NCBI GenBank assembly: GCA_937873515.1
Contig: CALMYB010000013.1
Coordinates: forward strand, 1 to 64,000
Direction: 5' to 3'
DNA from: an uncultured Acidobacteriota bacterium
GTDB lineage: Bacteria > Acidobacteriota > Blastocatellia > Pyrinomonadales > Pyrinomonadaceae
DNA length: 64,000 nt
The notes under the pieces were generated by a model. That model was given only the letters and a program-made list of their open reading frames with translations. It did no database searches and had not been told where the DNA came from. Below are positions 28,525 through 37,505 of this stretch, in pieces. Made by a program: the position numbers and the translations under genes. Every line of letters begins with the position of its first letter. The first letter of the stretch is position 1.

Positions 28525-28647
28525 GGGGATTTGGGGTTTGGGATCTGCGATTATGGCTCTGAGATTTTGGGATTCGGTTGAGTGTGCTAACGCACACGTT
28601 AATAGAAGTCGCAAATCCCGGTCCGAAATCCCAAATCCCCAAACCCC
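28525..28647. repeat. Inverted repeat with GT-rich arms between vapB and the NamZ-like gene
   Basis: The left arm GGGGATTTGGGGTTTGGGAT (28525-28544) and right arm ATCCCAAATCCCCAAACCCC (28628-28647) pair imperfectly. The inner arms ATTTTGGGATTCGG and CCGAAATCCC extend the match. The centre holds a perfect small hairpin GTGTGC-TAAC-GCACAC (28582-28597). The element resembles a small non-autonomous or palindromic repeat; no coding function is seen. Confidence 0.7.
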
Positions 28648-28689
28648 AGGCCGAAACACACTCCCTACCGGTCGTGTTTCCGCCTCGTA

Positions 28690-29865
28690 TCAATACAACA
28701 AATATTTCTTCCGGGCCTCGCGGAACTCGTCGAGGGCGGGCTGCCAGGCGGCTTCGATCTCGGTGAGGGCGGTGCCGTGTTCGATGGCTTTGCGGATCTT
28801 GTCGGTGCCGCAGATAACGTCGAAAGGATTCTTGTCGAATTCATATTCATACGCGTTCTGCCGCCACTGGAATTTCTCAGGATACATCTCGTACGCGGTC
28901 TGCGTCATAGCGATCCCGAGAAGGACGGGCGTGAACGCATTGCGGTCGGTGATGTGTATCTGGATGCCCCCGCACGTTTGGCCGGCGAATTCGCAGAATG
29001 TCGGGCGAAAGTAGCTTTCCCGGAACGCAACGCCGGGAAATTCGTATTCGCGAAGTTTCGCGGCCCACTCGTACGGATTGATGAAGGGTGCACCGTTCAG
29101 GAAAAAAGGCAGTGTCGTGCCGCGGCCTTCGCTCAATTCGGTGCCTTCGAGATGCACCGTCGCGGGAAAAACGCTACAAGTATCGACATCCGGAATGTTC
29201 GGCGATGGCAACACCCACGGCAGACCCGTTTCGTCGCCCCACAATTCGCGGCTCCAATTCTGCATCTTAACGACCTCGAGCTCGCAGCCGATGCCGAAAT
29301 GCTCATTGAACATCATGGCAAGTTCCCCGATGGTCATTCCATGGCGCGTTGCGATCGGAAATTGTCCGACAAACGACGTGAATTCCGGTTCCGTGACATT
29401 ACCTTCGACCGCGATACCGTTTATGGGATTCGGGCGGTCGCAGACGATGACGCGCTTGCCGTATTTCTTCGCCGCGCGCATACAGTTCGCCATCGTATAG
29501 ACGAACGTGTAGATGCGGCAGCCGACGTCCTGCAGATCGATGACGATGTCGTCAACATCCACGAGCATTTCCTCTCGCGGTTCGCGAACCTCGCTGTAAA
29601 GCGAATAGACCATCAAGCCAGTGTGCTTGTCGCGGACGTGCGGCGTCTCGATCATATTGTATTGAACGTCGCCGCGAATTCCGTGCTGCGGGCCGAAAAG
29701 GGCGGTCAGCTCGATATCAGGATGTTCGTAAAAGACATCGGCCGCGTGGCGAAAGGTTTCGGGCAAGACGGACGCCTGATTGCAGACGAGGGCGACACGT
29801 CGCGCCTCGATCATCTCAAGCCGGCTTCCGGTAAGAGTTTCGATACCAAGAATTGTTCGCTGCAT
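28690..29865 (-). CDS. DUF1343/NamZ-family protein (exo-beta-N-acetylmuramidase, GH171-like)
   Basis: A 391-residue protein matching the DUF1343 family, whose characterised member NamZ removes terminal MurNAc from peptidoglycan fragments. Diagnostic stretches are RVALVCNQASVLPETFRHAA, LTALFGPQHGIRGDVQYN, VIDLQDVGCRIYTFVYTM, VCDRPNPING and the later LSEGRGTTLPF. No signal peptide is visible, although several family members are exported; a cytoplasmic cell-wall-recycling role is therefore inferred. It appears monocistronic, with the YegP gene behind it separated by a terminator. A 369-residue frame on the opposite strand is a shadow. Confidence 0.88.
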   Translation of the reverse strand: MQRTILGIETLTGSRLEMIEARRVALVCNQASVLPETFRHAADVFYEHPDIELTALFGPQHGIRGDVQYNMIETPHVRDKHTGLMVYSLYSEVREPREEMLVDVDDIVIDLQDVGCRIYTFVYTMANCMRAAKKYGKRVIVCDRPNPINGIAVEGNVTEPEFTSFVGQFPIATRHGMTIGELAMMFNEHFGIGCELEVVKMQNWSRELWGDETGLPWVLPSPNIPDVDTCSVFPATVHLEGTELSEGRGTTLPFFLNGAPFINPYEWAAKLREYEFPGVAFRESYFRPTFCEFAGQTCGGIQIHITDRNAFTPVLLGIAMTQTAYEMYPEKFQWRQNAYEYEFDKNPFDVICGTDKIRKAIEHGTALTEIEAAWQPALDEFREARKKYLLY

Positions 29866-29895
29866 AAAATAGGAAAAACCAAATAGTGTCGATCA

Positions 29896-29942
29896 TCAAA
29901 AAAAGAAGATGCCCGAAACTCTAAGACAGAGCGTCGGGCATC
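29896..29942 (-). terminator. Intrinsic terminator of the YegP-like gene
   Basis: GATGCCCGA and TCGGGCATC (29908-29916 and 29934-29942) form a perfect 9-bp stem around a 17-nt loop. The plus-strand AAAAAAAGAA before it is the U-rich tail on the minus strand. It lies between the yegP stop at 30000 and the start of the NamZ-like gene. Confidence 0.85.
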
Positions 29943-29999
29943 AGCCGGTAATTAAAGTGATTTTACGGTGCGTGTGATCAATCGTTTCCTCGAACCGGT

Positions 30000-30332
30000 C
30001 TAGGTGAGGTCGCTGGTCTCTGCGTCAGGAGCGTTCTTCTTGACGGATTCGATGCCGTTGTCGCGGCCCGATTCGCTCTTATACATTTCGCTGCTGCCGA
30101 TGATCTGGCCGTTGCCCGCCTTGAGGTTGAAAAAGAAATCGCCCTTGGCCGAGGTCTTTTTCTCATAACGAGCGTCGTCAGAAGCGTTCTTCTTTACGGA
30201 CGCGATACCGTTTTCGGCAGCGGCCTTCGTTTCATACATCTCGCTTCCCAAGATCTTCTCGCCGTTACCGGCCTTCAGACGAAAAAAATATTTATCGTTA
30301 CTCGATCTCGCAAGTTCAAATTTGCCTGCCAT
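30000..30332 (-). CDS. yegP: YegP-like DUF1508 tandem-repeat protein
   Basis: A 110-residue protein made of two DUF1508 repeats of about 50 residues. The first has FFRLKAGNGEKILGSEMYET and ENGIASVKKN; the second has FFNLKAGNGQIIGSSEMYKS and DNGIESVKKNA. The two halves align along their length, as in E. coli YegP. The function of the family is unknown. The protein is cytoplasmic and single-gene, with GGAGAA before the ATG and a clear terminator after it. Confidence 0.93.
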   Translation of the reverse strand: MAGKFELARSSNDKYFFRLKAGNGEKILGSEMYETKAAAENGIASVKKNASDDARYEKKTSAKGDFFFNLKAGNGQIIGSSEMYKSESGRDNGIESVKKNAPDAETSDLT

Positions 30333-30475
30333 AAGTTCTCCTTTTTCTTATAAGTTCTTCAAACACAATACATTGTGGGGAAGAGCAAACGCTTTTATTA
30401 AGGCTCAACAATGTGTCAATTATTCTATCTCATATTTCAAAAAAGTGAAGCCAAAAATACACGACAAAAATGGCG

Positions 30476-31141
30476 TCAGGCTCCGAATCGTGCGTCGAGG
30501 AGGCGGCCCATCGAGCAAAGACGGATGTATAGATCGGCGGCGGCGAGGATGATGAGTGTTATCGCGATCACGCGGCTTCGATTTCGGGAGAGCCGTCCGA
30601 AGCGGCCGGTCGGGCCGGAAAAGAGTGCCGTCAGGCAGATGAGGACGGAAGGGCAGCTTGCGGCGAGCATGATCGTCCCGCCTCGAAACCCGAACGAATT
30701 CACGCCCAAGTTCGAAAGGAACCACATCGAACTGTATGCGTCATACAAGAGTGCCGCGAAATAGACAATGCCCACGAATGCGAGGAGCCGCTCGACGATC
30801 AGCAGGATGAAACAGTCACACTCTTTTATCGCACGCCTTGCAGAAGCAAGCGCGATCAGCCACAGGAACATGAGAGCCGGTGAGCCGGACAGCCACCAGG
30901 GCATCCAACTTCCGCGGCCGCCAAAAAACCCCTGCGGCGAATCGCCCACAAGTTCCGGAGCAAAGAGCGGCGAGAGGTAGTTTGCTCCGCCGCCGAGAAA
31001 ATAATAGTGATCTGCCTGAAGAAGAGCCCAGATCGAATAGACGAAAAAGGCCGCAATGGCGAGCAGCGTTGCGAACGAGACCGCTCGGCGTTCCTCGCTC
31101 TCGAGAACACCTTCGGAGGGAGCGTTGGGCTTCTGATCCAT
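30476..31141 (-). CDS. Multi-pass membrane protein of unknown function
   Basis: A 221-residue protein with a cytoplasmic N-terminus and about five hydrophobic segments: FATLLAIAAFFVYSIWALL, ALMFLWLIALA, LLAFVGIVYFAALLYDA, IMLAASCPSVLICLTALF and VIAITLIILAAADLYIRLC. The loop NYLSPLFAPELVGD recalls the NYLSPFYSP-type loop in membrane proteins encoded near succinate dehydrogenase in Actinobacteria; this resemblance is from memory and weak. No sdh genes are adjacent. The C-terminus is basic. It is probably single-gene. Confidence 0.75.
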   Translation of the reverse strand: MDQKPNAPSEGVLESEERRAVSFATLLAIAAFFVYSIWALLQADHYYFLGGGANYLSPLFAPELVGDSPQGFFGGRGSWMPWWLSGSPALMFLWLIALASARRAIKECDCFILLIVERLLAFVGIVYFAALLYDAYSSMWFLSNLGVNSFGFRGGTIMLAASCPSVLICLTALFSGPTGRFGRLSRNRSRVIAITLIILAAADLYIRLCSMGRLLDARFGA

Positions 31142-31242
31142 AAGGTTATCCTAGCGGACTTCGTGCGAAATGTCGTCTCGTGCGGCAGATTCCATTTTGG
31201 CCGGATCCAAGTGTATAATCCGCACGTCAGCGAACGAGAAAA

Positions 31243-31470
31243 GTGGGCAAGAGGATCTACAACAAGCTTGCATGGCTGAATGAACTTCCGCGTGAAGAAG
31301 CGGTCTATGTCTTCTCAGAATGCAGCGACTCGCCGCAGTGGGCCGAGGCGATGGCGGATGCACGGCCCTTCCCAATGCTCGAACACTTATTCGCGCGCGC
31401 CGAAGACCTTGCGATTGGGCTCGACATTTCGCAGATCGAGAAGAAACTTGAGGCGGTGCTCGAGAGATGA
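31243..31470 (+). CDS. Short OHCU-decarboxylase-like protein (N-terminal part only)
   Basis: A GTG start gives 75 residues. KLAWLNELPREEAVYVFSEC, then SPQWAEAMADARPFPMLEHL, matches the first ~50 residues of 2-oxo-4-hydroxy-4-carboxy-5-ureidoimidazoline decarboxylase, the last step of urate oxidation. That family is about 165 residues and has an HP[DE] catalytic motif after this point; here the frame ends instead with SQIEKKLEAVLER. Sequence downstream does not restore the missing part in any frame. It is either a degraded gene or a stand-alone small helical protein; no other urate-degradation gene is near. Confidence 0.6.
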   Translation: MGKRIYNKLAWLNELPREEAVYVFSECSDSPQWAEAMADARPFPMLEHLFARAEDLAIGLDISQIEKKLEAVLER

Positions 31471-31600
31471 TCGTGAGGCCGCAAATTGGTTTGTTCTGCA
31501 GATCGGAAATATCGCTAACAGCTATCGGCTGACAGCTATCAGCTAGATAATTACCTGCAAAAGAATGTTTTAGAAGCTCAGTCATTCGGCAGAAGAATCT

Positions 31601-32659
31601 ATGGATCGAAGGGAAATTTTGAAGGCTGCCGGAGCGATCGCGTTCGCGGCAGGTACAATGAGTGCGGGACAGGGACGCGATCCTCAGGATCGGTCACGTC
31701 GCATGAAACCGCGAATGATCAAACCGAAAGCGTTGAAACAAGGCGATCAGGTCGCCGTTATTGCACCCGCGAGCGGCGTTGCGCCGGAATCTTTCGACCG
31801 GGCGTTGGCGAGCCTGACCGAGCTCGGCTTCAGGCCGAAGGCCGGAGAGCACGCCCGCGGACGAAAGGGCTTTCTTTCGGGAACGGATGCCGAGCGTCTC
31901 GCCGATCTTCACGCGGCCTTCGCGGACAAAGATATAAAGGCCGTCTGGTGCGTTCGCGGCGGCGGCGGATGTCCAAGATTGCTGCCGATGCTCGATTTCG
32001 AATTGATACGAAAGAATCCGAAGGTCTTCATCGGATTTTCGGATATCACGGCTCTACACATTGCGATCAGCCAACGCACGGGCCTCGTTACCTTTCACGG
32101 GCCGGTCGGGACCTCGCAATACACCGACTACACACGCGGCCGCGTGATGGAATTGCTTACGGCATCGGAACGACCGCCGATCATCGTTGAACCTTCGCCT
32201 GACAATCTCAAGAAGGAAGCCGCACTATTTCACCCGGCTACAATAAAGGGCGGACGTGCAAAGGGCGAACTCACGGGCGGCAACCTTGCCCTTCTTACCG
32301 CGCTCTGCGGCACGCCGTACGCACTCAAAGACATCGCGGGCAAGATCCTATTTATCGAGGACATCAACGAGCCGCCGTATCGCGTCGATCGGATGCTGAC
32401 GCAGCTGCGGCAAAGTCTCGATCTGCGTTCGCTTGCTGGCGTTGCGTTGGGTGTTTTTGACGACGGAGCGAACACAACGAAAGACGCGGAACCGCTGCTC
32501 GATGTCTTTCGCGATCGTCTGGGAGACCTCGGCGTGCCGGTCGTTTACGGCCTTTCGTTCGGGCACATCACCGACAACATGACGCTGCCTTACGGCATAA
32601 AGGCTGAGCTTGATGCCGATACGGCAAGCCTCACTTTCCTTGAATCAGCGGTCAGCTAA
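31601..32659 (+). CDS. LD-carboxypeptidase (peptidase S66, LdcA/MccF-like)
   Basis: A 352-residue serine peptidase that trims L,D-linked residues from peptidoglycan peptides, or acts on related substrates as MccF does. Catalytic residues are visible: Ser147 (VFIGFSDITALH), Glu253 (ILFIEDINEPPYRVDR) and His322 (LSFGHITDNMTLPYG). The N-terminus MDRREILKAAGAIAFAAG has a twin-arginine-like signal (a shorter RR motif than the full consensus), so export is likely. The start ATG at 31601 has AAGAATC before it rather than a strong ribosome-binding site. It is monocistronic. Confidence 0.92.
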   Translation: MDRREILKAAGAIAFAAGTMSAGQGRDPQDRSRRMKPRMIKPKALKQGDQVAVIAPASGVAPESFDRALASLTELGFRPKAGEHARGRKGFLSGTDAERLADLHAAFADKDIKAVWCVRGGGGCPRLLPMLDFELIRKNPKVFIGFSDITALHIAISQRTGLVTFHGPVGTSQYTDYTRGRVMELLTASERPPIIVEPSPDNLKKEAALFHPATIKGGRAKGELTGGNLALLTALCGTPYALKDIAGKILFIEDINEPPYRVDRMLTQLRQSLDLRSLAGVALGVFDDGANTTKDAEPLLDVFRDRLGDLGVPVVYGLSFGHITDNMTLPYGIKAELDADTASLTFLESAVS

Positions 32660-33070
32660 CGCCGGTCAGACCCGCCTGCACTCGCGTCCAACGTCCAAAG
32701 TCCATCGTCCAATGTGTCTGTAGCCCGCACAGATCCTAGAGCTCGGCCCCTATTCATCGGGCAGCGAGCGACCGTCTTGGGCTTGCCCTTTGGCAGTGCG
32801 GTCGGGGTTCTTGGGTCATAGATCCCCAAGTGTTGCAAAAGACGCAACCGATCCCGACCGATTGCAAGTGCAAAGGAGATTCCTGGAGCCCGCGTGGCGG
32901 GCGACAGAAGGTTTGTCGGCGGCTACAGCCGCCTCCGGGGAAATCATTTTTCAGCTTGCCGGTCGGGCAAGCCCGACCGCACTGCGATGCGGCAAGCCGC
33001 CTCGAGGAAGTTACGAAGTTACGGAGTTTACAGAGTTGCGATCCCGCGGATCTCCGTTAGGAAGAAGGTC
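32660..33070. other. Gene-free spacer with dispersed palindromes
   Basis: No gene is seen. The spacer holds a relative of the AGCTCGGCCCC repeat (about 32738), a GTCGGCGGC-TACA-GCCGCC palindrome at 32912-32939 in the context GGCGACAGAAGG, a hairpin GTCGGGCAAGCCCGAC (about 32961), and short direct repeats GAAGTTAC GAAGTTAC GGAGTTTA (about 33006). The mix of elements matches that of the 20.1-20.7 kb and 22.8-24.3 kb spacers. Confidence 0.7.
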
Positions 33071-35023
33071 TCACTGGGTACGTAATTTACGTCGAATGCG
33101 GTTGAATTCGCCGATGCTCCATGCCTGTGCAGCGGCGCCTTTTGCTGCGTGCGGAGCGTCGCCGTCAAAGATCTCCGACAACGAACCGAGCATCGTGTCC
33201 TGCAGGTGAGATTCGAGACCTGCGAGCATTTGCTTTGCGTTTTGAACGGCATCCTTCTCGCCCGAATGCACCCGCAGATACGCGTCGATGAAGTGTCCGA
33301 TCAGCCACGCCCAAACTGTGCCCTGATGATACGCAGAATCGCGTTCGAATGGGCCGCCTTCGTATTTGCCGATGTACTTTGCGTCGTATGGCGCAAGCGT
33401 TCGCAGACCCTTCGGAGTGAGAAGGTCTTTCTCAACCTTATCAACGACAGCTCTCGCGCGTTCGCCTCTTAAGATCGGATAGAACAAGCTCACCGCAAAG
33501 ATCTGATTCGGGCGAACAGACGCATCTTTCGTCTCGCCATTGATGACATCGTAATGACAGCCAAGTTCCGCGTTCCAGAATTTTTCCTCGAAGCTTTCCT
33601 TCGCACGAGACGCAAGATCCGAAAATCTTGTTCTCGTTCTATCTTCGTCAAAGTGCTCCGCGAATGATTCCATCACGCGGAGTGCGTTGTACCAAAGGGC
33701 CTGGATCTCGACAGCTTTGCCGAGCCGCGGCGTGATAACGCGGTCGCCTATCTTCGCGTCCATCCACGTGAGATTCTCGCCGGGAACACCGGCGGAAAGA
33801 AGGCCGTCGTCATCGACGCGAATGCCGTATCGCGTGCCTTCAAGATGCCATCTGATGACGTTGACGAGCTTTAGGAAAAGATCGCCTTTTATGAGGTCGA
33901 GATCGCCCGTCGCTTCCGTGTAAGCGCGTATCGCCTCGAAGAACCAAAGGGTCCCGTCAACCGTGTTGTAATCCGGCGTTTCGCTTCCACTCGTAAAGCG
34001 ATTGGGCAGCATCCCCTGAGAGATGTAGTTGAAATATTCGAGGATTATTTCCCTTGCGATCTCCGGCCGGCCGTTCGCGATCGTGAGTCCGGGCAACGCG
34101 ATCATCGTGTCGCGTCCCCAATCATCGAACCAATGATAGCCGGCGATCACGGTCTTGCCCGTCCCGCGGGCGACGATAACCTGATCTGCCGCAGCGGCAA
34201 TAAGTTCGTCCGTTTCATCTTTTGGTTCTGAGAGGGCCAGAACCTGGTTTCGGCGCTTCAGCTCATTCTGTTCAAGTTCGGCAGCGTCTTCAAACTTGTG
34301 CTTCTCGGTCGAAGCAATGACGACGGCAGGTTTTGCAAGATCAAAACCGAACGTACAAGGAGCAAAAACATCCTCGGTAAAATCAAAGCCGCGTTCTTTC
34401 TCGATCGTATATGCAAAGTCGCGATACCATACGCCGAGTTCGTCGATCTTGGCGGCATTGCACGCAAGATTCAACGCCGGAAAGCCGTCAAAGCCAGCAA
34501 ATCTGACCGTGCCGATATCGACCTGATAGTCGTATGGAAAGTTTGCGGTTTCGTGCCGCAGGTGATGATGATCGCGAAAGGCGAGCATCGGAATGAGTTC
34601 GAGGCTCGCATCGGTATTCGCGTTCAGAACCGCCCAGCTCATTACGGCCGTATTCTCGCCGTGCGGCATAAAGATACGGCGTTCTATCTCGATGCCGTCA
34701 ATGGAAAAGGTCCAGATCGGATACGGGTCGAGACGAAAATCTTTTAGCAGTTTATAACCTTCAGGCGAGACGGCGTTCTCATAGCGAGCGGTCGAAAGCG
34801 GAAAGCTTTTGCCCGCGATCGTGATCTTCTCATCAAAACCCGAGAGAAGCACGGCGCGTCCCAACGGCGGCCTTGTCGCCGCGACCAAGAGTCCGTGATA
34901 ACGACGTGAGCGGATTCCCGAAACTGTTCCGGAGGCGTAGCCGCCGATACCGTTAGTCTCGAGCCATTCAAGGCGTTCGGAACTTGCGAGGTCGATGCAG
35001 CGATCGCGTGAAACTGAGAGCAT
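33071..35023 (-). CDS. Amylo-alpha-1,6-glucosidase (glycogen debranching enzyme type)
   Basis: A 650-residue enzyme of the prokaryotic debranching family. The N-domain (GDE_N) carries ERLEWLETNGIGGYASGTVS and RRYHGLLVAATRPPLGR. The C-terminal (alpha/alpha)6 barrel carries AGYHWFDDWGRDTMIALPGL, TPDYNTVDGTLWFFEAI and YHQGTVWAWLIGHFIDAYLR. The aspartates in FDDWGRD and near DYNTVD are the likely acid/base residues, by family knowledge. It removes alpha-1,6 branch stubs from glycogen-like polymers in the cytoplasm. No other glycogen gene is adjacent. Length is normal. Confidence 0.94.
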   Translation of the reverse strand: MLSVSRDRCIDLASSERLEWLETNGIGGYASGTVSGIRSRRYHGLLVAATRPPLGRAVLLSGFDEKITIAGKSFPLSTARYENAVSPEGYKLLKDFRLDPYPIWTFSIDGIEIERRIFMPHGENTAVMSWAVLNANTDASLELIPMLAFRDHHHLRHETANFPYDYQVDIGTVRFAGFDGFPALNLACNAAKIDELGVWYRDFAYTIEKERGFDFTEDVFAPCTFGFDLAKPAVVIASTEKHKFEDAAELEQNELKRRNQVLALSEPKDETDELIAAAADQVIVARGTGKTVIAGYHWFDDWGRDTMIALPGLTIANGRPEIAREIILEYFNYISQGMLPNRFTSGSETPDYNTVDGTLWFFEAIRAYTEATGDLDLIKGDLFLKLVNVIRWHLEGTRYGIRVDDDGLLSAGVPGENLTWMDAKIGDRVITPRLGKAVEIQALWYNALRVMESFAEHFDEDRTRTRFSDLASRAKESFEEKFWNAELGCHYDVINGETKDASVRPNQIFAVSLFYPILRGERARAVVDKVEKDLLTPKGLRTLAPYDAKYIGKYEGGPFERDSAYHQGTVWAWLIGHFIDAYLRVHSGEKDAVQNAKQMLAGLESHLQDTMLGSLSEIFDGDAPHAAKGAAAQAWSIGEFNRIRRKLRTQ

Positions 35024-35092
35024 TTGTCCCTATTCTACAAGACCACACGCGATTCCGCGAGATCGGTAATAGGCGGGGCGAATGTCTCTTCC

Positions 35093-37000
35093 CTAGAACG
35101 CCAACGCGCTTTCAATGTTCTTGAATCGCTGATCATCCCGGACAAAATCGAATTTGGCGAGATACTTTATTCCGCCGACTGTGGTGTCGCCTTCCTCGAC
35201 CGCTCTATCAAGCCAAAACAAAGTCCTTTCGCCATCCTTCACGGTCGCGGCCCGCAACGCGATCTCAAGAGCTCCTATGTGCCGAGACGACCGCGCCTTA
35301 ACGCTTTCATTAAGCCAAAAGTGGTTTGCCGCGTCTATCCCTTCCGCGTCTCGGATCTTTCCAAGTCTTTCGGCAAGCTCGTCCGATCCATCGATCTTTA
35401 AGGCCCGTAAGTTCGTTTCAAAGGCCTTTTCAGGTTCTCCTGCCGCTTCGTAGGCCAACCCGAGAAGCCATACCGGATGCGAAAACTGCGGGTTTTCGAC
35501 GGTGACCTTTTCAAGCTGTCCGATGGCATCGCGGTCTCGCCGCGCGCAAATATATGTCAAACCAATGCCCGATTGCGTAAGGGCTCCGAGTGGATTTAAT
35601 TCAAGAGCCTTTTCATATTTGCCCAATGCTTCGTCGAATCGGCCCAATCGCATCAAGAAATAGCCGTATCTGTGATATGCGTCTGCATTGCTCGGATTAA
35701 GATCGATCGCTTTTTTGAGACTCTGTTCCGCCGAAGCCCAATCCTTATCGTACAAGAATTGAATCAGCGCCAGAGAATTATACGCATCGGGCAAATTGGG
35801 ATCTATTTGAAGAGCCCTATTCACGGCCGCCCTCGCCTCGGGTACCGCATTCTCTGCAGACAATATTCCGAAATTGTATTTCAACACGGTCGCGTCGGCG
35901 ATCCCGGCGTACGCTTCGGCAAAATTCGGATCAAGAGAAACGGCTTGCCGGTAATATTCGAGGCTTCGGTCAAAGCCTCCGGCTGTATTCTGCGCTTGGT
36001 AAAAGCGTCCCTTAAGATATTTTTCGTAAGCTTCGGGATTTTCCGTACTCCTATGGAGCAGGCGGTCGCTGTCCGCTTTGGAAAGCTCGAACGCAAGCGT
36101 TTTCGCAATGCTTGTCGAGAGTGAATCTTGCAACGCGAACAGTCCCGCTGACGGCTGATCGAATTTTTCCGCCCAGATCTGCTCACCCGTTGAGGTTCTT
36201 AAAAGTCGTGCGTTTACACGCAGGCGCCCATCGGCCCGTTGGATAGTGCCGTCGAGAACCGCATCAACGTTCAGGCGTCGGCCCACTTCGAGCGGATCCG
36301 CCTGATCTGACAACGAAGCGACCGTACTCAATGGCCGTACTATGACGCGCCTCAGGCTTCCGACCTTTGTTATCAACGCATCGGTCAACCCGAGCCCCAA
36401 AACCCGCGTGTCCTGGTCGTCTTCGAAAGGCCGGAGCGGAAGCACGGCGATCGTATCGATCTTGACCGTCGCGCTCTTTGCACGCCCATACCAAACCCAG
36501 AACATGCCCGATGCGAGTGCCACCGCGAAGAACGCGATCGCCACGCGCGGGAATGTGACGACCGACTTCCGGTGCGGAGGCAGTTCTACAGGTTCGTTCT
36601 CGGTCTCGACAATGAGCTTGACGCGATCAACGGTTCTTTTCTCGAGGATCACAGGCGCTTCGGAAACCGAAGCCGTCCAGCTTATGTCCGCAGCAAAACG
36701 ATAACCATGCTTAGGGATCGTTTCGATGAACTCGTTCCCTTCGGAATTGAGGACTTTCCGAAGGCGCGATATCTGCTTTGCCAGGTTGCTTTCCTCGACG
36801 AAAACATCCTGCCATACGGCCGATATCATTTCTTCTTTCGAAAGGGCCTTGCCGTTGTGCTCGACAAGGAGCAGAAGCGTCTCGAATTCCTTTGCGGGAA
36901 GGTGCACAGGACGCCCGTCGGCAAGCAGCAATCTCTGCGCCGGGTCAAGAACGAACTTGCCGAACCGGTAGGTAACTCCCCTGTTTTCAAGTACTTCCAT
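35093..37000 (-). CDS. ToxR/CadC-like winged-helix, TolB-N-like, TPR membrane regulator
   Basis: A 635-residue single-pass membrane protein. Residues 10-105 are an OmpR/PhoB-type winged helix (FGKFVLDPAQRLLLADGRPV, HLPAKEFETLLLLVEHNG, ISRLRKVLNSEGNEFIETIP, KHGYRFAADI). Residues about 150-176 contain the transmembrane helix (VAIAFFAVALASGMFWVWYG). A FlgO/TolB-N-like domain follows (IAVLPLRPFEDDQDTRVLGL, DAVLDGTIQRADGRLRVNAR), then at least five TPR units (PNFAEAYAGIADATVLKYNF; NPSNADAYHRYGYFLMRLGR). No receiver domain is present. This architecture is common in Acidobacteriota and is thought to sense periplasmic cues; its target genes are unknown. It is monocistronic. Confidence 0.92.
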   Translation of the reverse strand: MEVLENRGVTYRFGKFVLDPAQRLLLADGRPVHLPAKEFETLLLLVEHNGKALSKEEMISAVWQDVFVEESNLAKQISRLRKVLNSEGNEFIETIPKHGYRFAADISWTASVSEAPVILEKRTVDRVKLIVETENEPVELPPHRKSVVTFPRVAIAFFAVALASGMFWVWYGRAKSATVKIDTIAVLPLRPFEDDQDTRVLGLGLTDALITKVGSLRRVIVRPLSTVASLSDQADPLEVGRRLNVDAVLDGTIQRADGRLRVNARLLRTSTGEQIWAEKFDQPSAGLFALQDSLSTSIAKTLAFELSKADSDRLLHRSTENPEAYEKYLKGRFYQAQNTAGGFDRSLEYYRQAVSLDPNFAEAYAGIADATVLKYNFGILSAENAVPEARAAVNRALQIDPNLPDAYNSLALIQFLYDKDWASAEQSLKKAIDLNPSNADAYHRYGYFLMRLGRFDEALGKYEKALELNPLGALTQSGIGLTYICARRDRDAIGQLEKVTVENPQFSHPVWLLGLAYEAAGEPEKAFETNLRALKIDGSDELAERLGKIRDAEGIDAANHFWLNESVKARSSRHIGALEIALRAATVKDGERTLFWLDRAVEEGDTTVGGIKYLAKFDFVRDDQRFKNIESALAF

Positions 37001-37223
37001 CGGGTCAAGAAAAAGTCAAGAAAATACGAGAAAAACCGCAAGACTCGCCGAGCCGCCTTTGCGGATGATCAATTCAACGGCCCAAAGACTCGGAAAGGAT
37101 ACCGGGTAATTCTAACGTAGAAAGCTCGATTGCGGCAATGTTTTTTGAACCGACGGCGGGTCGCCATAAGAGCCGAAACGAAGTCCGTAATGGTTCGGAC
37201 CGGCCCTAGACCCCGAAAATGTG

Positions 37224-37505
37224 ATGGCAACCCAAGCTCATATAGTTTTCGAACAAGAAGAAACGCTTTTTTTGCGGCAGAGTCCGGCGACGATGAAAGA
37301 GTACTGCCCAGTCTGCGAGACGTTCGCCGTTATGGTGACGCCAGAAGCGTTGGCGATCGTGTCGGGCGTGAGCGAGCGAAGCATCTTCCGGCTCATCGAG
37401 GCCAATGAGATCCACTTTCTCGAAGGGCCGAAAGTTTACGTTTGCATGAACTCACTTAGAGTTCAAAAGGAGCGGAAGAACCAAAACAGGAGTATAGAAA
37501 AATGA
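37224..37505 (+). CDS. Small HTH-like protein coupled to the large beta-helix gene
   Basis: The start is GTG at 37221 or ATG at 37224 (about 93 residues); neither has a strong ribosome-binding site. The product has an N-terminal strand-like segment (HIVFEQEETLFLRQS), a CPVC pair, and then VTPEALAIVSGVSERSIFRL and EANEIHFLEGPKVYVCMNSL. That is the layout of an excisionase/MerR-like helix-turn-helix with a wing. I recall similar small CxxC-HTH proteins as frequent in Acidobacteriota, but cannot check. Its stop overlaps the ATG of the giant exported protein (ATGA), so the two are translated together; a regulatory or chaperone-like role is open. Confidence 0.72.
   Translation: MATQAHIVFEQEETLFLRQSPATMKEYCPVCETFAVMVTPEALAIVSGVSERSIFRLIEANEIHFLEGPKVYVCMNSLRVQKERKNQNRSIEK

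Noticed and set aside
28777..29886. A 369-residue plus-strand open frame
   Set aside because: It is the complement of the NamZ-family gene, has no recognisable motif and has dipeptide content typical of antisense frames of GC-rich genes.
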